From Mesorhizobium loti (GTDB lineage: Bacteria; Pseudomonadota; Alphaproteobacteria; Rhizobiales; Rhizobiaceae): 64,000 nucleotides of DNA. Positions 48,203-56,538 of the stretch are shown one piece after another; the first letter of the stretch is position 1; each line of letters opens with the position of its first letter. Location of the stretch: the NCBI RefSeq assembly GCF_001510895.1, contig NZ_LPWA01000035.1:62001-126000 (forward strand). Reading direction: 5' to 3'. The position numbers and the translations under genes are program-made. The notes beneath the pieces are model-generated. The model saw only the letters and a program-made list of their open reading frames with translations. It was not told where the DNA came from and did no database searches.

Positions 48203-48561
48203 ACGAGCCCGGTCCCGGTAAGGTCAAATTGGAAAAACCCGCGTAGCGCCACGGCGCCTAGAGAATGCGGAGGTTCAGTATGGTTCGCCGCCCGCTCAGA
48301 CGCGGCGACCGGCAGCGGCAAATACCTGTGCTGCGTCTGGCTTTCCGAATGGTTTTCGGACGGCCAGTGCAGACCTAGGCCTCGCGGCCTCGCATAACGA
48401 TGTCAAATCCTGCCATACGGTCCTCCCGAAAGGGAATCGCGGAAGGGCCCTTATAGAGGCGCCTCATCACCTCGCCAAGGCAGGCTGTCCCCCAAACGAC
48501 ATCTGGTCCAAGCAGTGATACTATTTTGCAACAACGGCGGGTTGTGGCGTCCCCGGGCATT
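48203..48561. other. Gap with a possible short peptide gene at 48375-48416 (minus)
   Basis: No ordinary gene is seen in 359 bases. On the minus strand GGGAGGACC lies 3 bases before an ATG at 48416, coding for MAGFDIVMRGREA and a stop. The ribosome site is much better than expected by chance. The same frame extends further upstream with a plausible MRRLYKGPSAIPFRED. It could be a leader peptide in front of the exporter gene, or chance. Confidence 0.3.
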
Positions 48562-48969
48562 TCAAGCGGCGGGCACCCGCTCCAGCCGCATGTAGCGTCC
48601 GTCGGTCTCGAACCCGAATTTCTCGTAGAGGCCGTGAGCGTCGCTGGTCGAAAGGCTCCAGTGGGACACGGTTTTCAGCTCAGGGCGATCGATGAGCGCC
48701 TGAACGAGCCGCTTGCCGATGCCTTGCCCGCGATGCTCCGGCCAGATGATGACGTCGGCAAGATAGGCAAAGACCGTATAATCGGTGATCGCGCGGGCAA
48801 AGCCGACTTGCTTGCCATCGATATAGGCGCCTACGCAAAGCGAGTTGTCGAAGGCGCGACGATGCATCTCGTCACTACGCGTGCTTCCCCAATAGCTCGC
48901 CATCAACTGGTCGGAAGTCGTACGGAAGTCGATCCGCGACAGGTCGAAACTGATCTCGATCTCGGGCAT
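48562..48969 (-). CDS. GNAT family N-acetyltransferase
   Basis: A 135-residue GNAT enzyme. The acetyl-CoA-binding signature is in LADVIIWPEHRGQGIGKRLV near residue 75 with the RGQGIG loop; the following VSHWSLSTSDAHGLYEKFGF and TDGRYMRLER complete the fold. The acceptor is unknown. ATG 48969 is chosen over 48984. It lies 37 bases after nadE on the same strand, so co-transcription is likely. Confidence 0.87.
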   Translation of the reverse strand: MPEIEISFDLSRIDFRTTSDQLMASYWGSTRSDEMHRRAFDNSLCVGAYIDGKQVGFARAITDYTVFAYLADVIIWPEHRGQGIGKRLVQALIDRPELKTVSHWSLSTSDAHGLYEKFGFETDGRYMRLERVPAA

Positions 48970-49006
48970 GGCTAACGCTCGCAATATTGGACAGCGGCCG
49001 GGCGTG

Positions 49007-50718
49007 CTACCCGCGATCCCGAAACCGGTTGGTGATCGGATAGCGGCGGTCGCGGCCGAAATTCTTCCTGGTGATCTTCACGCCCGGCGCCGCCTGCCGG
49101 CGCTTGTATTCGGCGATGTAGAGCAGATGCTCGACACGGTTGACCGTCGCCCGATCATGGCCGCGCGCGACGATATCGTCGACGCTCATCTCGTTCTCGA
49201 CCAGGCATTCGAGAATGTCGTCCAGCACCGGATAGGGCGGCAATGAATCCTGGTCGGTCTGGTTTTCGCGCAGTTCCGCCGACGGCGCCTTGTCGATGAT
49301 GTTCTTGGGAATCACTTCGCCCGACGGGCCAAGCGCGCCCGGCGGCACATGGCTGTTGCGCCAGCGCGACAACGCGTAGACCTGCATCTTGTAGAGGTCC
49401 TTGATCGGATTGAAGCCGCCATTCATGTCGCCATAGAGCGTGGCATAGCCGACCGACATCTCGCTCTTGTTGCCTGTCGTGACCACCATCGAGCCGAACT
49501 TGTTGGAGATCGCCATCAGAATCGTGCCGCGCGCGCGGCTCTGCAGGTTCTCCTCGGTGATGCCTTCCTGGGTGCCTTCGAAAAGCTGGGTCAGCGCATG
49601 CCTAAAACCTTCGACCGGTTCGAAGATCGGCACGATATCGTAACGGCAGCCGAGCGCCCGGGCGCAGTCCTCGGCATCCTTCAGCGAGTCCTTCGACGTA
49701 TAGCGATAGGGCATCATGACCGTGCGCAGCCGCTCCTCGCCGAGCGCATCGACGGCAAGCGTGGCACAGATCGCGGAGTCGATGCCGCCGGAGAGGCCGA
49801 GCACCACGTTCTTGAAGCCGTTCTTGTTGACGTAGTCGCGCAGGCCCAGCATGCAGGCGCGGTAGTCGGCCTCCTCCCGCTCAGGAATCTTCGACATCGG
49901 GCCTTCCGAGCAGATCCAATGGTCGGAATTGTTCCCGTTTTGCGCGCCTGCGGCGATGCGGGTCCTCTTCCAGGTGGTGACGGCGACCGCCTCCTCGAAC
50001 TGGCTCATCTGGAAGGCGAGCGTCTTGTCGGCACCGATGGCAAACGACGCGCCGTCGAAGATCAGCTCGTCCTGGCCGCCGAGCTGATTGGCATAGATCA
50101 TCGGCAGGCCGGTTTCGATGACTTGGCGGATGACGATCTGGTGACGGACGTCCATCTTGGCGCGGTAATAGGGCGAGCCGTTCGGCACCAGCAGGATCTC
50201 GGCGCCGCTTTCAGCCAGCGTCTCGCAAACGGCGATGTCGCCCCAGATGTCCTCGCAGATCGGGATGCCCAGCCGCACGCCGCGGAAATTGACCGGCCCC
50301 TGCAACTCCGGCCCGGCCTGGAAGACGCGCTTCTCGTCGAACTCGCCATAGTTCGGCAGGTCGAGCTTGTAACGCTCGGCGATGATCTTGCCGCCATCGG
50401 CGAAGACGATCGAGTTGTGCGTGCCCGACTTGCGCTTCAGCGGCGTGCCGATGATGACGCCCGGACCGCCATCGGCGGTATCCTTGGCGATATCTTGCGC
50501 TGCCTTTTCGCAGGCTTTCAGGAAGGCCGGCTTCAGCACCAGGTCTTCCGGCGGATAGCCGGCAAGGAAGAGCTCGGTATAGAGCACGAGGTCGGCGCCC
50601 TGGCGGGCCGCATCCGCCCTCGCCTCGCGCGCCTTGGCGAGGATTCCGGCGACGTCGCGACCGTCGGATTGAGCTGGGCGACAGCGATGCGCAGGATGTC
50701 TGGAGCGGTCTGGGTCAT
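49007..50718 (-). pseudogene. nadE: Glutamine-dependent NAD+ synthetase, one frame break
   Basis: About 570 residues with one base restored near 50659 (GGTCGCGACGTC for GGTCGGCGACGTC, giving NPTVGDVAGIL). The N-terminal nitrilase-type glutaminase has Glu in YTELFLAGYPPEDL, Lys in ERYKLDLPNYGEF and Cys in GIPICEDIW. The C-terminal synthetase has the P-loop LGLSGGIDSAICATLAVDAL. It amidates nicotinic acid adenine dinucleotide to NAD+. NadE is essential in most bacteria, so a true pseudogene is improbable without a second copy; sequence error is the better explanation. Confidence 0.92.
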
Positions 50719-50776
50719 GAAGTGGATTTAGCGTGGCCGAAATCGCCCCGCAATGGCGAACGCTTGTGCCAATTAG

Positions 50777-50842
50777 GATCGATCGCAGATCGTATCCTGA
50801 TCGATCGCAGATCGTATCCCGATCGATCGCAGATCGTATCGC
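50777..50842 (+). repeat. Tandem repeat, 22 bp x 3
   Basis: Three adjacent units of the form GATCGATCGCAGATCGTATC plus two variable bases lie at 50777, 50799 and 50821. Each unit has three GATC sites, so nine GATC tetramers are packed in 66 bases, followed by more GATC-containing sequence to 50870. It is located upstream of nadE, between that gene and the DNA glycosylase. Confidence 0.9.
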
Positions 50843-50882
50843 CGCCGATCGATGTCGATCGCACTCATCGGCCGCTCAGCCT

Positions 50883-50983
50883 AAAGCGCGTCGCGATCTT
50901 TCAGAATCGCTTCTTGCGCTTTAGGTTTTTGATTTTACGCATGTCTTTGTCCCGAAACCGGTTCCCACTTTCGGGAGACATGC
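50883..50983 (+). repeat. Dispersed palindromic repeat, family B, copy 2, with AAAGCGC palindrome
   Basis: AAAGCGC ... GCGCTTTA at 50883-50923 is followed by GCATGTCTTTGTCCCGAAAC and CGGTTCCCACTTTCGGGAGA, ending CATGC at 50983. The outer GCATGTCT and AGACATGC pair, and so do CCCGAAA and TTTCGGG. Its reverse complement matches copy 1 at 44511. It ends two bases before the glycosylase stop. Confidence 0.85.
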
Positions 50984-50984
50984 T

Positions 50985-51698
50985 TTAATCGTTCATATAT
51001 TCGCTTAGGGCTTCGACCGATCGGTTCTCGCCGATCGACATCGCCAGTATGCGCGAGATGTGCCGACGCGGCAGCCCCGTCTCGGCCGACCATTGGTTGA
51101 TCTGGGCCTGGATCTTGTCGAGATCCCGCTTCGAGGTCGGGCTTTCGGCGATGTCGAGGCCGGCGTCGCGCAACGCGGCCGCCATGTCGGCCGAGACGAC
51201 AAACGTGTCCCATTCCATCCAGCGCAGGAAATACTGGCCGGTATTGCCGCCCAGCCGGCTGCCATGCTTGGCGAGGTAGGCGGTCAGCCCGACCTGATCG
51301 TCGGCAGGCCACTTGGCGACGAATTTGCCGAAGCTGCCGTGCTCCTTCGACACCCGATCGACGAAGCCGGCATTGTCGCGCACGGATTTGATCTTCTGCG
51401 GATTGCGCACGATGCGCTTGTCGGAGGCGAGCTCGTGCCAGAAATCGTCCGGCTGGAACAGGAGCCGCTTCGGCTCGAAGCCGAGGAACGCCTCCTCGAA
51501 GCCCGGCCATTTCTGCTCGATGACGCGCCAGACGAAGCCGGCGGCAAAGATCCGCTCGGCCATGGTAGAGAGGATGCGGTCGTCGGGGATTTTCGCCACT
51601 GCCTGATTGTCGGGCATCGGTCCAAGCAGCGACGCCAGCGCCTCTTCACCACCCTTACGCTTTGCCGCCCGGGCACGAATCTTCTGGAAATCGGCCAT
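50985..51698 (-). CDS. DNA-3-methyladenine glycosylase I-like, HhH-GPD family
   Basis: A 237-residue HhH-GPD superfamily glycosylase of the 3-methyladenine DNA glycosylase type. The N-terminal MADFQKIRARAAKRKGG is charged; a helix-rich core contains MAERIFAAGFVWRVIEQKWP and later DDQVGLTAYLAKHGSRLGGN with the helix-hairpin-helix-like GNTGQYFLRW. Unlike Tag, I do not see the zinc Cys/His set, so it is a divergent member. Function is inferred. GAGGCAGAG precedes ATG 51698. Confidence 0.72.
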   Translation of the reverse strand: MADFQKIRARAAKRKGGEEALASLLGPMPDNQAVAKIPDDRILSTMAERIFAAGFVWRVIEQKWPGFEEAFLGFEPKRLLFQPDDFWHELASDKRIVRNPQKIKSVRDNAGFVDRVSKEHGSFGKFVAKWPADDQVGLTAYLAKHGSRLGGNTGQYFLRWMEWDTFVVSADMAAALRDAGLDIAESPTSKRDLDKIQAQINQWSAETGLPRRHISRILAMSIGENRSVEALSEYMND

Positions 51699-51761
51699 CT
51701 CTGCCTCGCCTGTTCCGAGCAATCTATCACTTCCCGTCCGGGCCGCAGCCTCTACCTCTAT

Positions 51762-51816
51762 GAGCAATTCCAGGAAAAGTGCATTGCGGTTTCCGTCCGG
51801 AATTGCGTGGAAACAT
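51762..51816 (+). repeat. Dispersed palindromic repeat, family A, copy 3
   Basis: GAGCAATTCCAGGAAAAGTG ... GTTTCCGTCCGGAATTGCGT plus GGAAAC. It begins 57 bases before copy 4 and together they form a tandem pair. Confidence 0.85.
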
Positions 51817-51818
51817 AA

Positions 51819-51872
51819 GAGCAATTCCAGGAAAAGTGCGCAGCGGTTTTCCGCCCGGAATTGCGTTCAAAC
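51819..51872 (+). repeat. Dispersed palindromic repeat, family A, copy 4
   Basis: GAGCAATTCCAGGAAAAGTG ... TTTTCCGCCCGGAATTGCGT plus TCAAAC, ending 29 bases before the DUF1003 start. In the tandem pair it lies in the 5' leader of that gene. Confidence 0.85.
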
Positions 51873-51900
51873 TATGCAGTCTCTGACGATGGAGAGAATG

Positions 51901-52461
51901 ATGAACAAGACGGTCGAGGATCTGGCGAACCGCTGGCTGAGGCGGAAGCCTGACGGTCTTAGCGCCCTGGAGAGCCGGGTGCTGCAAAGCGCTATCGATC
52001 GCACAACCGTCACCCGCGACACCAACAAGGCGGTCGCCTTTCACCAGACCTATGGCGACCGCATTGCCGACACCATAGCCCGGATCGGCGGTTCATGGTC
52101 CTTCATCCTCGGCTTCATCGCCTTTCTTATCCTGTGGACCTTAGGCAACGCCTGGCTGCTGACACGCGACGCCTTCGACCCTTACCCGTTCATCTTCCTC
52201 AACCTCGTGCTCTCCATGATCGCCGCCCTGCAGGCGCCGGTGATCATGATGTCGCAGAACCGCCAGACCGAACGTGACCGCATCGACGCCGCCCACGATT
52301 ACGAGGTCAACCTGAAGGCGGAGATCGAGATCATGGCCCTGCATGAGAAGCTCGACGAGCTGCGCCACAGCGAGATCATCGGCCTGCGTGATGAGATACA
52401 GCGCATGGCCGAGCAGATCAGGCGCATCGACGAGAAGCTCTCGGCGCGGCCGGCAAGCTGA
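51901..52461 (+). CDS. DUF1003 family membrane protein
   Basis: A 186-residue protein with two membrane helices (SFILGFIAFLILWTLGNAWL and FIFLNLVLSMIAALQAPVIM) and a long C-terminal helix (LKAEIEIMALHEKLDELRHS) predicted to be a coiled coil. This is the DUF1003 topology. GGAG lies 6 bases before ATG 51901; two other ATG codons lie 3 and 12 bases upstream. It overlaps the start of the DedA gene by a TGATG junction, so the pair is translated together. Confidence 0.88.
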   Translation: MNKTVEDLANRWLRRKPDGLSALESRVLQSAIDRTTVTRDTNKAVAFHQTYGDRIADTIARIGGSWSFILGFIAFLILWTLGNAWLLTRDAFDPYPFIFLNLVLSMIAALQAPVIMMSQNRQTERDRIDAAHDYEVNLKAEIEIMALHEKLDELRHSEIIGLRDEIQRMAEQIRRIDEKLSARPAS

Positions 52462-53069
52462 TGACCGAAACCATCCACCATCTCATCGAGCAGTACGGGC
52501 TGGTCGCGGTCTTCCTGGGCTGCGTCGCCGAGGGCGAAAGCGCTGCGATCCTCGGCGGCTTCTTCGCGCATCAGCAGATTTTCGTGCTTTGGCAGGCTTT
52601 CGTGGCAGCCTTTCTCGGCGCCTTCGCAGGCGACACGTTCTTCTTCATCCTCGGCCGCAGCTTTGCCGAGCATCCCTATGTCGTCAGGCTGCGCAAGCGG
52701 CCCGGTTTCCGCCGCGCCTACCGCCTGCTCAACACCCATCCCAACATCTTTGTGCTGACCAACCGCTACGTCTACGGGATGCGCCTTGTCGGCGGCATCG
52801 CCGCCGGGCTGTCGACTGTTTCGGTGCCGCGCTTTGTCATCCTGAACGCCATCTCATCGGCGGTCTGGGCGGCCCTGTTCGGCACAGTCGGCTACGTCTT
52901 CGGATTGGGCGCGGAGCACATGGTCGGCCAGGCGTTCGCCCGTCACGAGCGCCTGCTGATTGCGCTGGCCGTTGGTCTCGGGGTGGCGGTCCTTGCCTGG
53001 CTGGTCGCTCACCACTTTGCCCGAAGGGAACGCGTCAAGGACGCGAGCGACGATCAGGCAAATCGCTGA
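52461..53069 (+). CDS. DedA family (VTT domain) membrane protein
   Basis: A 202-residue DedA/VTT protein, probably a lipid scramblase or transporter in the inner membrane. The start VAVFLGCVAEGESAAILGGF is the family's first reentrant loop with Glu; the second half has the FVLTNRYVYGMRLVGGIAAG motif, in which the Arg is usually conserved, and GTVGYVFGLGAEHMVG. It shares a TGATG start/stop with DUF1003, so both probably act on the same membrane function. Confidence 0.88.
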   Translation: MTETIHHLIEQYGLVAVFLGCVAEGESAAILGGFFAHQQIFVLWQAFVAAFLGAFAGDTFFFILGRSFAEHPYVVRLRKRPGFRRAYRLLNTHPNIFVLTNRYVYGMRLVGGIAAGLSTVSVPRFVILNAISSAVWAALFGTVGYVFGLGAEHMVGQAFARHERLLIALAVGLGVAVLAWLVAHHFARRERVKDASDDQANR

Positions 53070-53096
53070 CCATAGGGCAGCGCCTATGCCAGGGGA

Positions 53097-53456
53097 TCAG
53101 ATCGGCGCCCCTGCGATGCGTTCGATGACAGCGATGACCCAGACACCGCCTGCAATCAGGATCGAAATCAGCACGGCCAGCGAGCCGCAGTCCTTGGCCA
53201 ACTGTATGTCGATATGGAATTCGCGGGAGATCGCGTCGCACGCCGCCTCTATGCCGGTGTTGAGCACCTCGACCATGATCAGCAACAGGACCGCGCCGAT
53301 CAGCAAGGCATAGCCGCGCCAGGATATCGAGATGAACCAGCCGGCCGGCAGGGCCAGTGCAAGCAGCAACAGTTCCTGCTGGAATGCCTTTTCGTGGGCG
53401 GCCAGCTTGCGGAAGGCCCGTACCGAATTGATGAAAGCGTCTATCAGCCGCTGCAT
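53097..53456 (-). CDS. dgkA: Diacylglycerol kinase (prokaryotic)
   Basis: A 119-residue integral membrane kinase with three helices. The active-site segment is in LIMVEVLNTGIEAACDAISR near residue 65: the Glu/Asn and the Glu of the family NTAIE motif (here NTGIE) are kept, and IQLAKDCGSLAVLISI supplies the Lys-Asp region. It recycles diacylglycerol to phosphatidate. It converges on the DedA gene, which gives no direct link. Confidence 0.9.
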   Translation of the reverse strand: MQRLIDAFINSVRAFRKLAAHEKAFQQELLLLALALPAGWFISISWRGYALLIGAVLLLIMVEVLNTGIEAACDAISREFHIDIQLAKDCGSLAVLISILIAGGVWVIAVIERIAGAPI

Positions 53457-53533
53457 GCCCAGCCCCTATTCGAGTGACAGGCAGGGGATACCGCAACGTC
53501 CGGATCAAGGGAATAAGGCAGCCGCTCCAAAAA

Positions 53534-53953
53534 TCATTCGCCCGCAACCTTGATCGATGGCGTCGACTTCTCGAATTGCGGCAATCCGTCGTCGATCGCG
53601 TAGTAATCCCCCTTGTCGCCGACGAATATATGGCTCTCGGCCGACAGACCGCTCGGTCTGTCGAACGAACCTGCCATGATCGAGATGGTGTCCAGTTCGT
53701 TGTGCTTCCAGAACAGCACCGAGCCGCAACTGCGGCAGAAGCCACGTTTCGCAACTTCGGAAGCGCCATACCAGGTGAGCGCATCGGCTCCTTCGATGTC
53801 GATGTCGGCATCTTTTGAGGACGTTGCGGCAACGAAATGGCCGGTTTGCTTGCGGCATTGCGAGCAATGGCAATAGACCACGCCGCGCAACGGGCCCCTC
53901 GTCCTAAAGCGCACCGCTCCGCACAGGCATGATCCACTGTGATTTTCGTCCAT
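53534..53953 (-). CDS. GFA family (glutathione-dependent formaldehyde-activating) protein
   Basis: A 139-residue zinc protein. The Cys pairs are GSCLCGAVRF, YCHCSQCRK and FCRSCGSVLF. The family name comes from the enzyme of formaldehyde oxidation, but most members are uncharacterised zinc proteins, so I make no claim for formaldehyde. The start ATG lies 310 bases from the GGDEF gene, which diverges from it. Confidence 0.9.
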   Translation of the reverse strand: MDENHSGSCLCGAVRFRTRGPLRGVVYCHCSQCRKQTGHFVAATSSKDADIDIEGADALTWYGASEVAKRGFCRSCGSVLFWKHNELDTISIMAGSFDRPSGLSAESHIFVGDKGDYYAIDDGLPQFEKSTPSIKVAGE

Positions 53954-54263
53954 TCAGGGCCTCCTTCGACGTCATTCGCCTCGATCGTTACCGGACAGAA
54001 TTCCAGCTTTCCGGTCGCCGGGCGCAAGCAAATGCGACACCGAAAAGGCCCGTTTCAAAAGCCATGTCCGCGCCGGATTGCAGCCTGTGGTAGCAGAGAC
54101 GATGAGGAAAAGCAGGCCATTAAGGAAACTTTAGCGCAACTGCATTTATGATTCCTGCAAGCGAAGGTCGTGTTGGGGACGCGCCCTTGCATTCACAATT
54201 CTGATTCAAATCCCCGCATAGGCGCCCCCGGCGGTGGCAGGTCTCCGGTCGCACTGAAGGGTA
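53954..54263. other. Divergent intergenic region upstream of the GGDEF gene
   Basis: A 310-base region holding the promoters of the GFA gene (minus) and the GGDEF gene (plus). No gene, promoter pair or operator is clear to me. Confidence 0.35.
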
Positions 54264-55346
54264 GTGAAACAGGCTATGCAACCGGCAACCGCCCCGATCG
54301 ACAGAAATGGCGACATCGCCAGCACCGTTGTGGCGACCATGCGCCAGCTTGGCGTGCTCGGCCTGCCGCGCAACTACGAAATCTTCTACGAGGCGCTGAG
54401 CGGCAGCAATCACGAGCTCAGCCTTGCCGTCGTCTCGTTGAGCAACCGGCCGACGCAGGAGGAACTCGACAGCATCGGGCGCGCCTTCTTCCCGCAGCAC
54501 CATGGGCCTGCCATCGTCGAGCACGCCCGCGAGATGGTCGCCAGGGAGCTCGAGGACATCGCCTTGCTGTTGCGCAGCGAGCGCACGCATATCGAGAAAT
54601 ACGGCCGCATCCTCGACGAGACGTCGAGCGGCCTGAGCAATCGCAGCCTGCTTTCCCAGGACCTGCTGCAGAAGATCGCCGGCGCCATGTCGGCCGCTAC
54701 CAGTTCGACGCTGGATCACAACCGCCAGGTCGCCAGCACGCTCAGCGAAAAGACCGCAGAGCTCGAGAGCGTCAAGTCGAAGCTCGAGGAATACAAGCGG
54801 CTCGCCGACACCGACCCGCTGACGCAGATCTGGAATCGCCGCGCCTTCGACAAGGAAATCACCCGCATCTACAACAGCAATCGCGGCATCCTGTTCAACG
54901 CGTTGATCCTTGCTGATATCGATCGCTTCAAGGACATCAACGACCGTTACGGCCATCCGGTCGGCGACAGGATCATCCAGATCGTTGCCGAGATCTTCCA
55001 GTCCAGCGTTCGCGCCGACCTGTTCGTGGCCCGTACCGGCGGCGAGGAGTTCGCGTTTATTGTCGAAGGCGCCAGCGAGGACACCACCTACGAGATCGCC
55101 GAGCGCATCCGAGTGCTGATTGAACAGACACCGTTCACCAGCAGTCAGACCGGCATGAACTACGGCACGGTAACGGTGTCCATGGGCATCTGCATGGCCT
55201 CCGAGGCCGACAGTCCCGAAGACCTCTACACCAAGGCCGACCGCGCGCTCTACCGCTCCAAGGTCAGCGGCCGCAACCGTGTGACCAGGTATTCCACCAT
55301 GGCCGGCCGCGCCGGCAAGGGTTGGCTGCTTTACAAGAAAGACTGA
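54264..55346 (+). CDS. Diguanylate cyclase (GGDEF domain), soluble
   Basis: A 360-residue protein without signal peptide or membrane helices. Residues 1-170 are helical; a coiled coil (STLSEKTAELESVKSKLEEY) joins a GGDEF domain with DIDRFKDINDRYGHPVGDRI and the active-site loop ARTGGEEFAFIVEG, in which GGEEF is catalytic. Upstream of it the sequence is VRADLFVART, so the RxxD inhibitory site appears absent. It makes cyclic di-GMP from GTP. The GTG at 54264 or ATG 54276 is the start. The N-terminal domain type is not recognised. Confidence 0.92.
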   Translation: MKQAMQPATAPIDRNGDIASTVVATMRQLGVLGLPRNYEIFYEALSGSNHELSLAVVSLSNRPTQEELDSIGRAFFPQHHGPAIVEHAREMVARELEDIALLLRSERTHIEKYGRILDETSSGLSNRSLLSQDLLQKIAGAMSAATSSTLDHNRQVASTLSEKTAELESVKSKLEEYKRLADTDPLTQIWNRRAFDKEITRIYNSNRGILFNALILADIDRFKDINDRYGHPVGDRIIQIVAEIFQSSVRADLFVARTGGEEFAFIVEGASEDTTYEIAERIRVLIEQTPFTSSQTGMNYGTVTVSMGICMASEADSPEDLYTKADRALYRSKVSGRNRVTRYSTMAGRAGKGWLLYKKD

Positions 55347-55434
55347 TCTCTCGGCGAACGCATCCTTTACAGCTACCCTTTCCAAATGAATTTTTGTGGA
55401 TTATATTTTCTACAGAAATGAAAGGGTGCGCTAA

Positions 55435-55812
55435 ATGCAACGTCCAGTCGCTGCCGCGACGGCGGCGGAGAATGCCGTCATCACCAAGGCCACGCTGCGC
55501 GCGGCCGACCTGCTCGACATCACCGCCAGAACGCTGGCGCTGGTCATCGGCGTCTCGGAAGCGACGGTCTCGCGCATGCGCAAGCAGGAATTCCTGCTCG
55601 AGCGCGGCACCAAGCCGTTCGAGCTTGCGGTGCTGTTCGTCCGCCTGTTCCGCTCGCTCGACGCCATCGTCGGCGGCGACGAGACCGTCGCCCGGGCATG
55701 GCTGAAGAACCCGAACACAGCGCTCGACGGCACGCCGCTCGAAAAAATCCTGACCATTGCCGGACTTGTCGATGTCATTGCCTACTTGGACTCCAGACGC
55801 GCTCTCGTCTGA
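55435..55812 (+). CDS. Antitoxin of a RES-Xre toxin-antitoxin pair (MbcA/ParS/Xre type, DUF2384)
   Basis: A 125-residue antitoxin. The helix-turn-helix segment is LALVIGVSEATVSRMRKQEF near residue 40, and the C-terminal half FRSLDAIVGGDETVARAWLK plus the end IAGLVDVIAYLDSR is the DUF2384 toxin-binding domain. The N-terminal part is a short linker. It is the first gene of the pair and overlaps the toxin start. It should repress its own promoter together with the toxin. Confidence 0.9.
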   Translation: MQRPVAAATAAENAVITKATLRAADLLDITARTLALVIGVSEATVSRMRKQEFLLERGTKPFELAVLFVRLFRSLDAIVGGDETVARAWLKNPNTALDGTPLEKILTIAGLVDVIAYLDSRRALV

Positions 55813-56538
55813 GGCCGTCAGGCTCGAAGGCAAGTATTGGCGCATGGTCGAGGCGCAGCACCGCGTCTCGACCCTGAAGCTCGTCGACACGCTCGACGAG
55901 CAGGGTCTGCTGGAGGACCTCATCGAGGAGACCAAGCCGCAGATCCCGCTCGAATGCCGCCATCTTCATTATCTGCTCGCGACGCCCTTCCGCTACGGTT
56001 CGATCTATCCGTACGGCTCGCGCTTCCGCCGCGCGGGCAAGACCAAAGGCGTCTACTACGCCGCCGAGACAGTGCTGACGGCGGTGGCCGAAATGGCCTT
56101 CTATCGCCTGCTGTTCTTCGCTGAATCGCCGCAGACACAATGGCCGAATGACGCGGCCGAATACACCGCCTTTGCCGCGGCGCTTCAATGCGAAAAGGCT
56201 GTCGATCTCACCCGGCCGCCGCTCGACCGCGACGAGAGGGCGTGGACGCATCCGACCGACTATGCCGCCTGCCAGGCCATCGCCGACGCGCGCGCGAGGC
56301 TGAGATGCAGGCGATCCGCTACCGCTCGGCGCGCGACCCGAAGGGCGCCAACATCGCGCTTCTAACGTGCGGGGGTTTTTCCAAGGCCAAGCCGCTCGAT
56401 CCTCACACCTGGCGCATCCGCATCGGCTCGCTTGGAGTCCAGGCGATCTGCGAATTCCCGGACAAACGGCTCGAGTTCCCGCGCACCGCTTTTGCCGATC
56501 CAAGGCTGGCGAACATGCGCTGGGAGCGAGGGCGCTAA
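55772..56538 (+). pseudogene. RES domain toxin, one frame break
   Basis: About 255 residues after restoring a base near 56296 (CGCGCGAGGCTG for CGCGCGGAGGCTG). The RES fold residues fit Arg in YGSIYPYGSRFRRA, Tyr/Glu in GVYYAAETVLTAVAEMAFYR, and a late Ser in AIRYRSARDPKGAN. RES toxins degrade cellular NAD+, causing growth arrest. The ATG at 55772 is inside the antitoxin end, giving a 41-base overlap. The break is of the same one-base type as in essential genes, so the toxin is probably intact in the organism. Confidence 0.87.

Noticed and set aside
50777..50870. CRISPR array
   Set aside because: Units of 22 bp are adjacent without spacers, and there are no cas genes.
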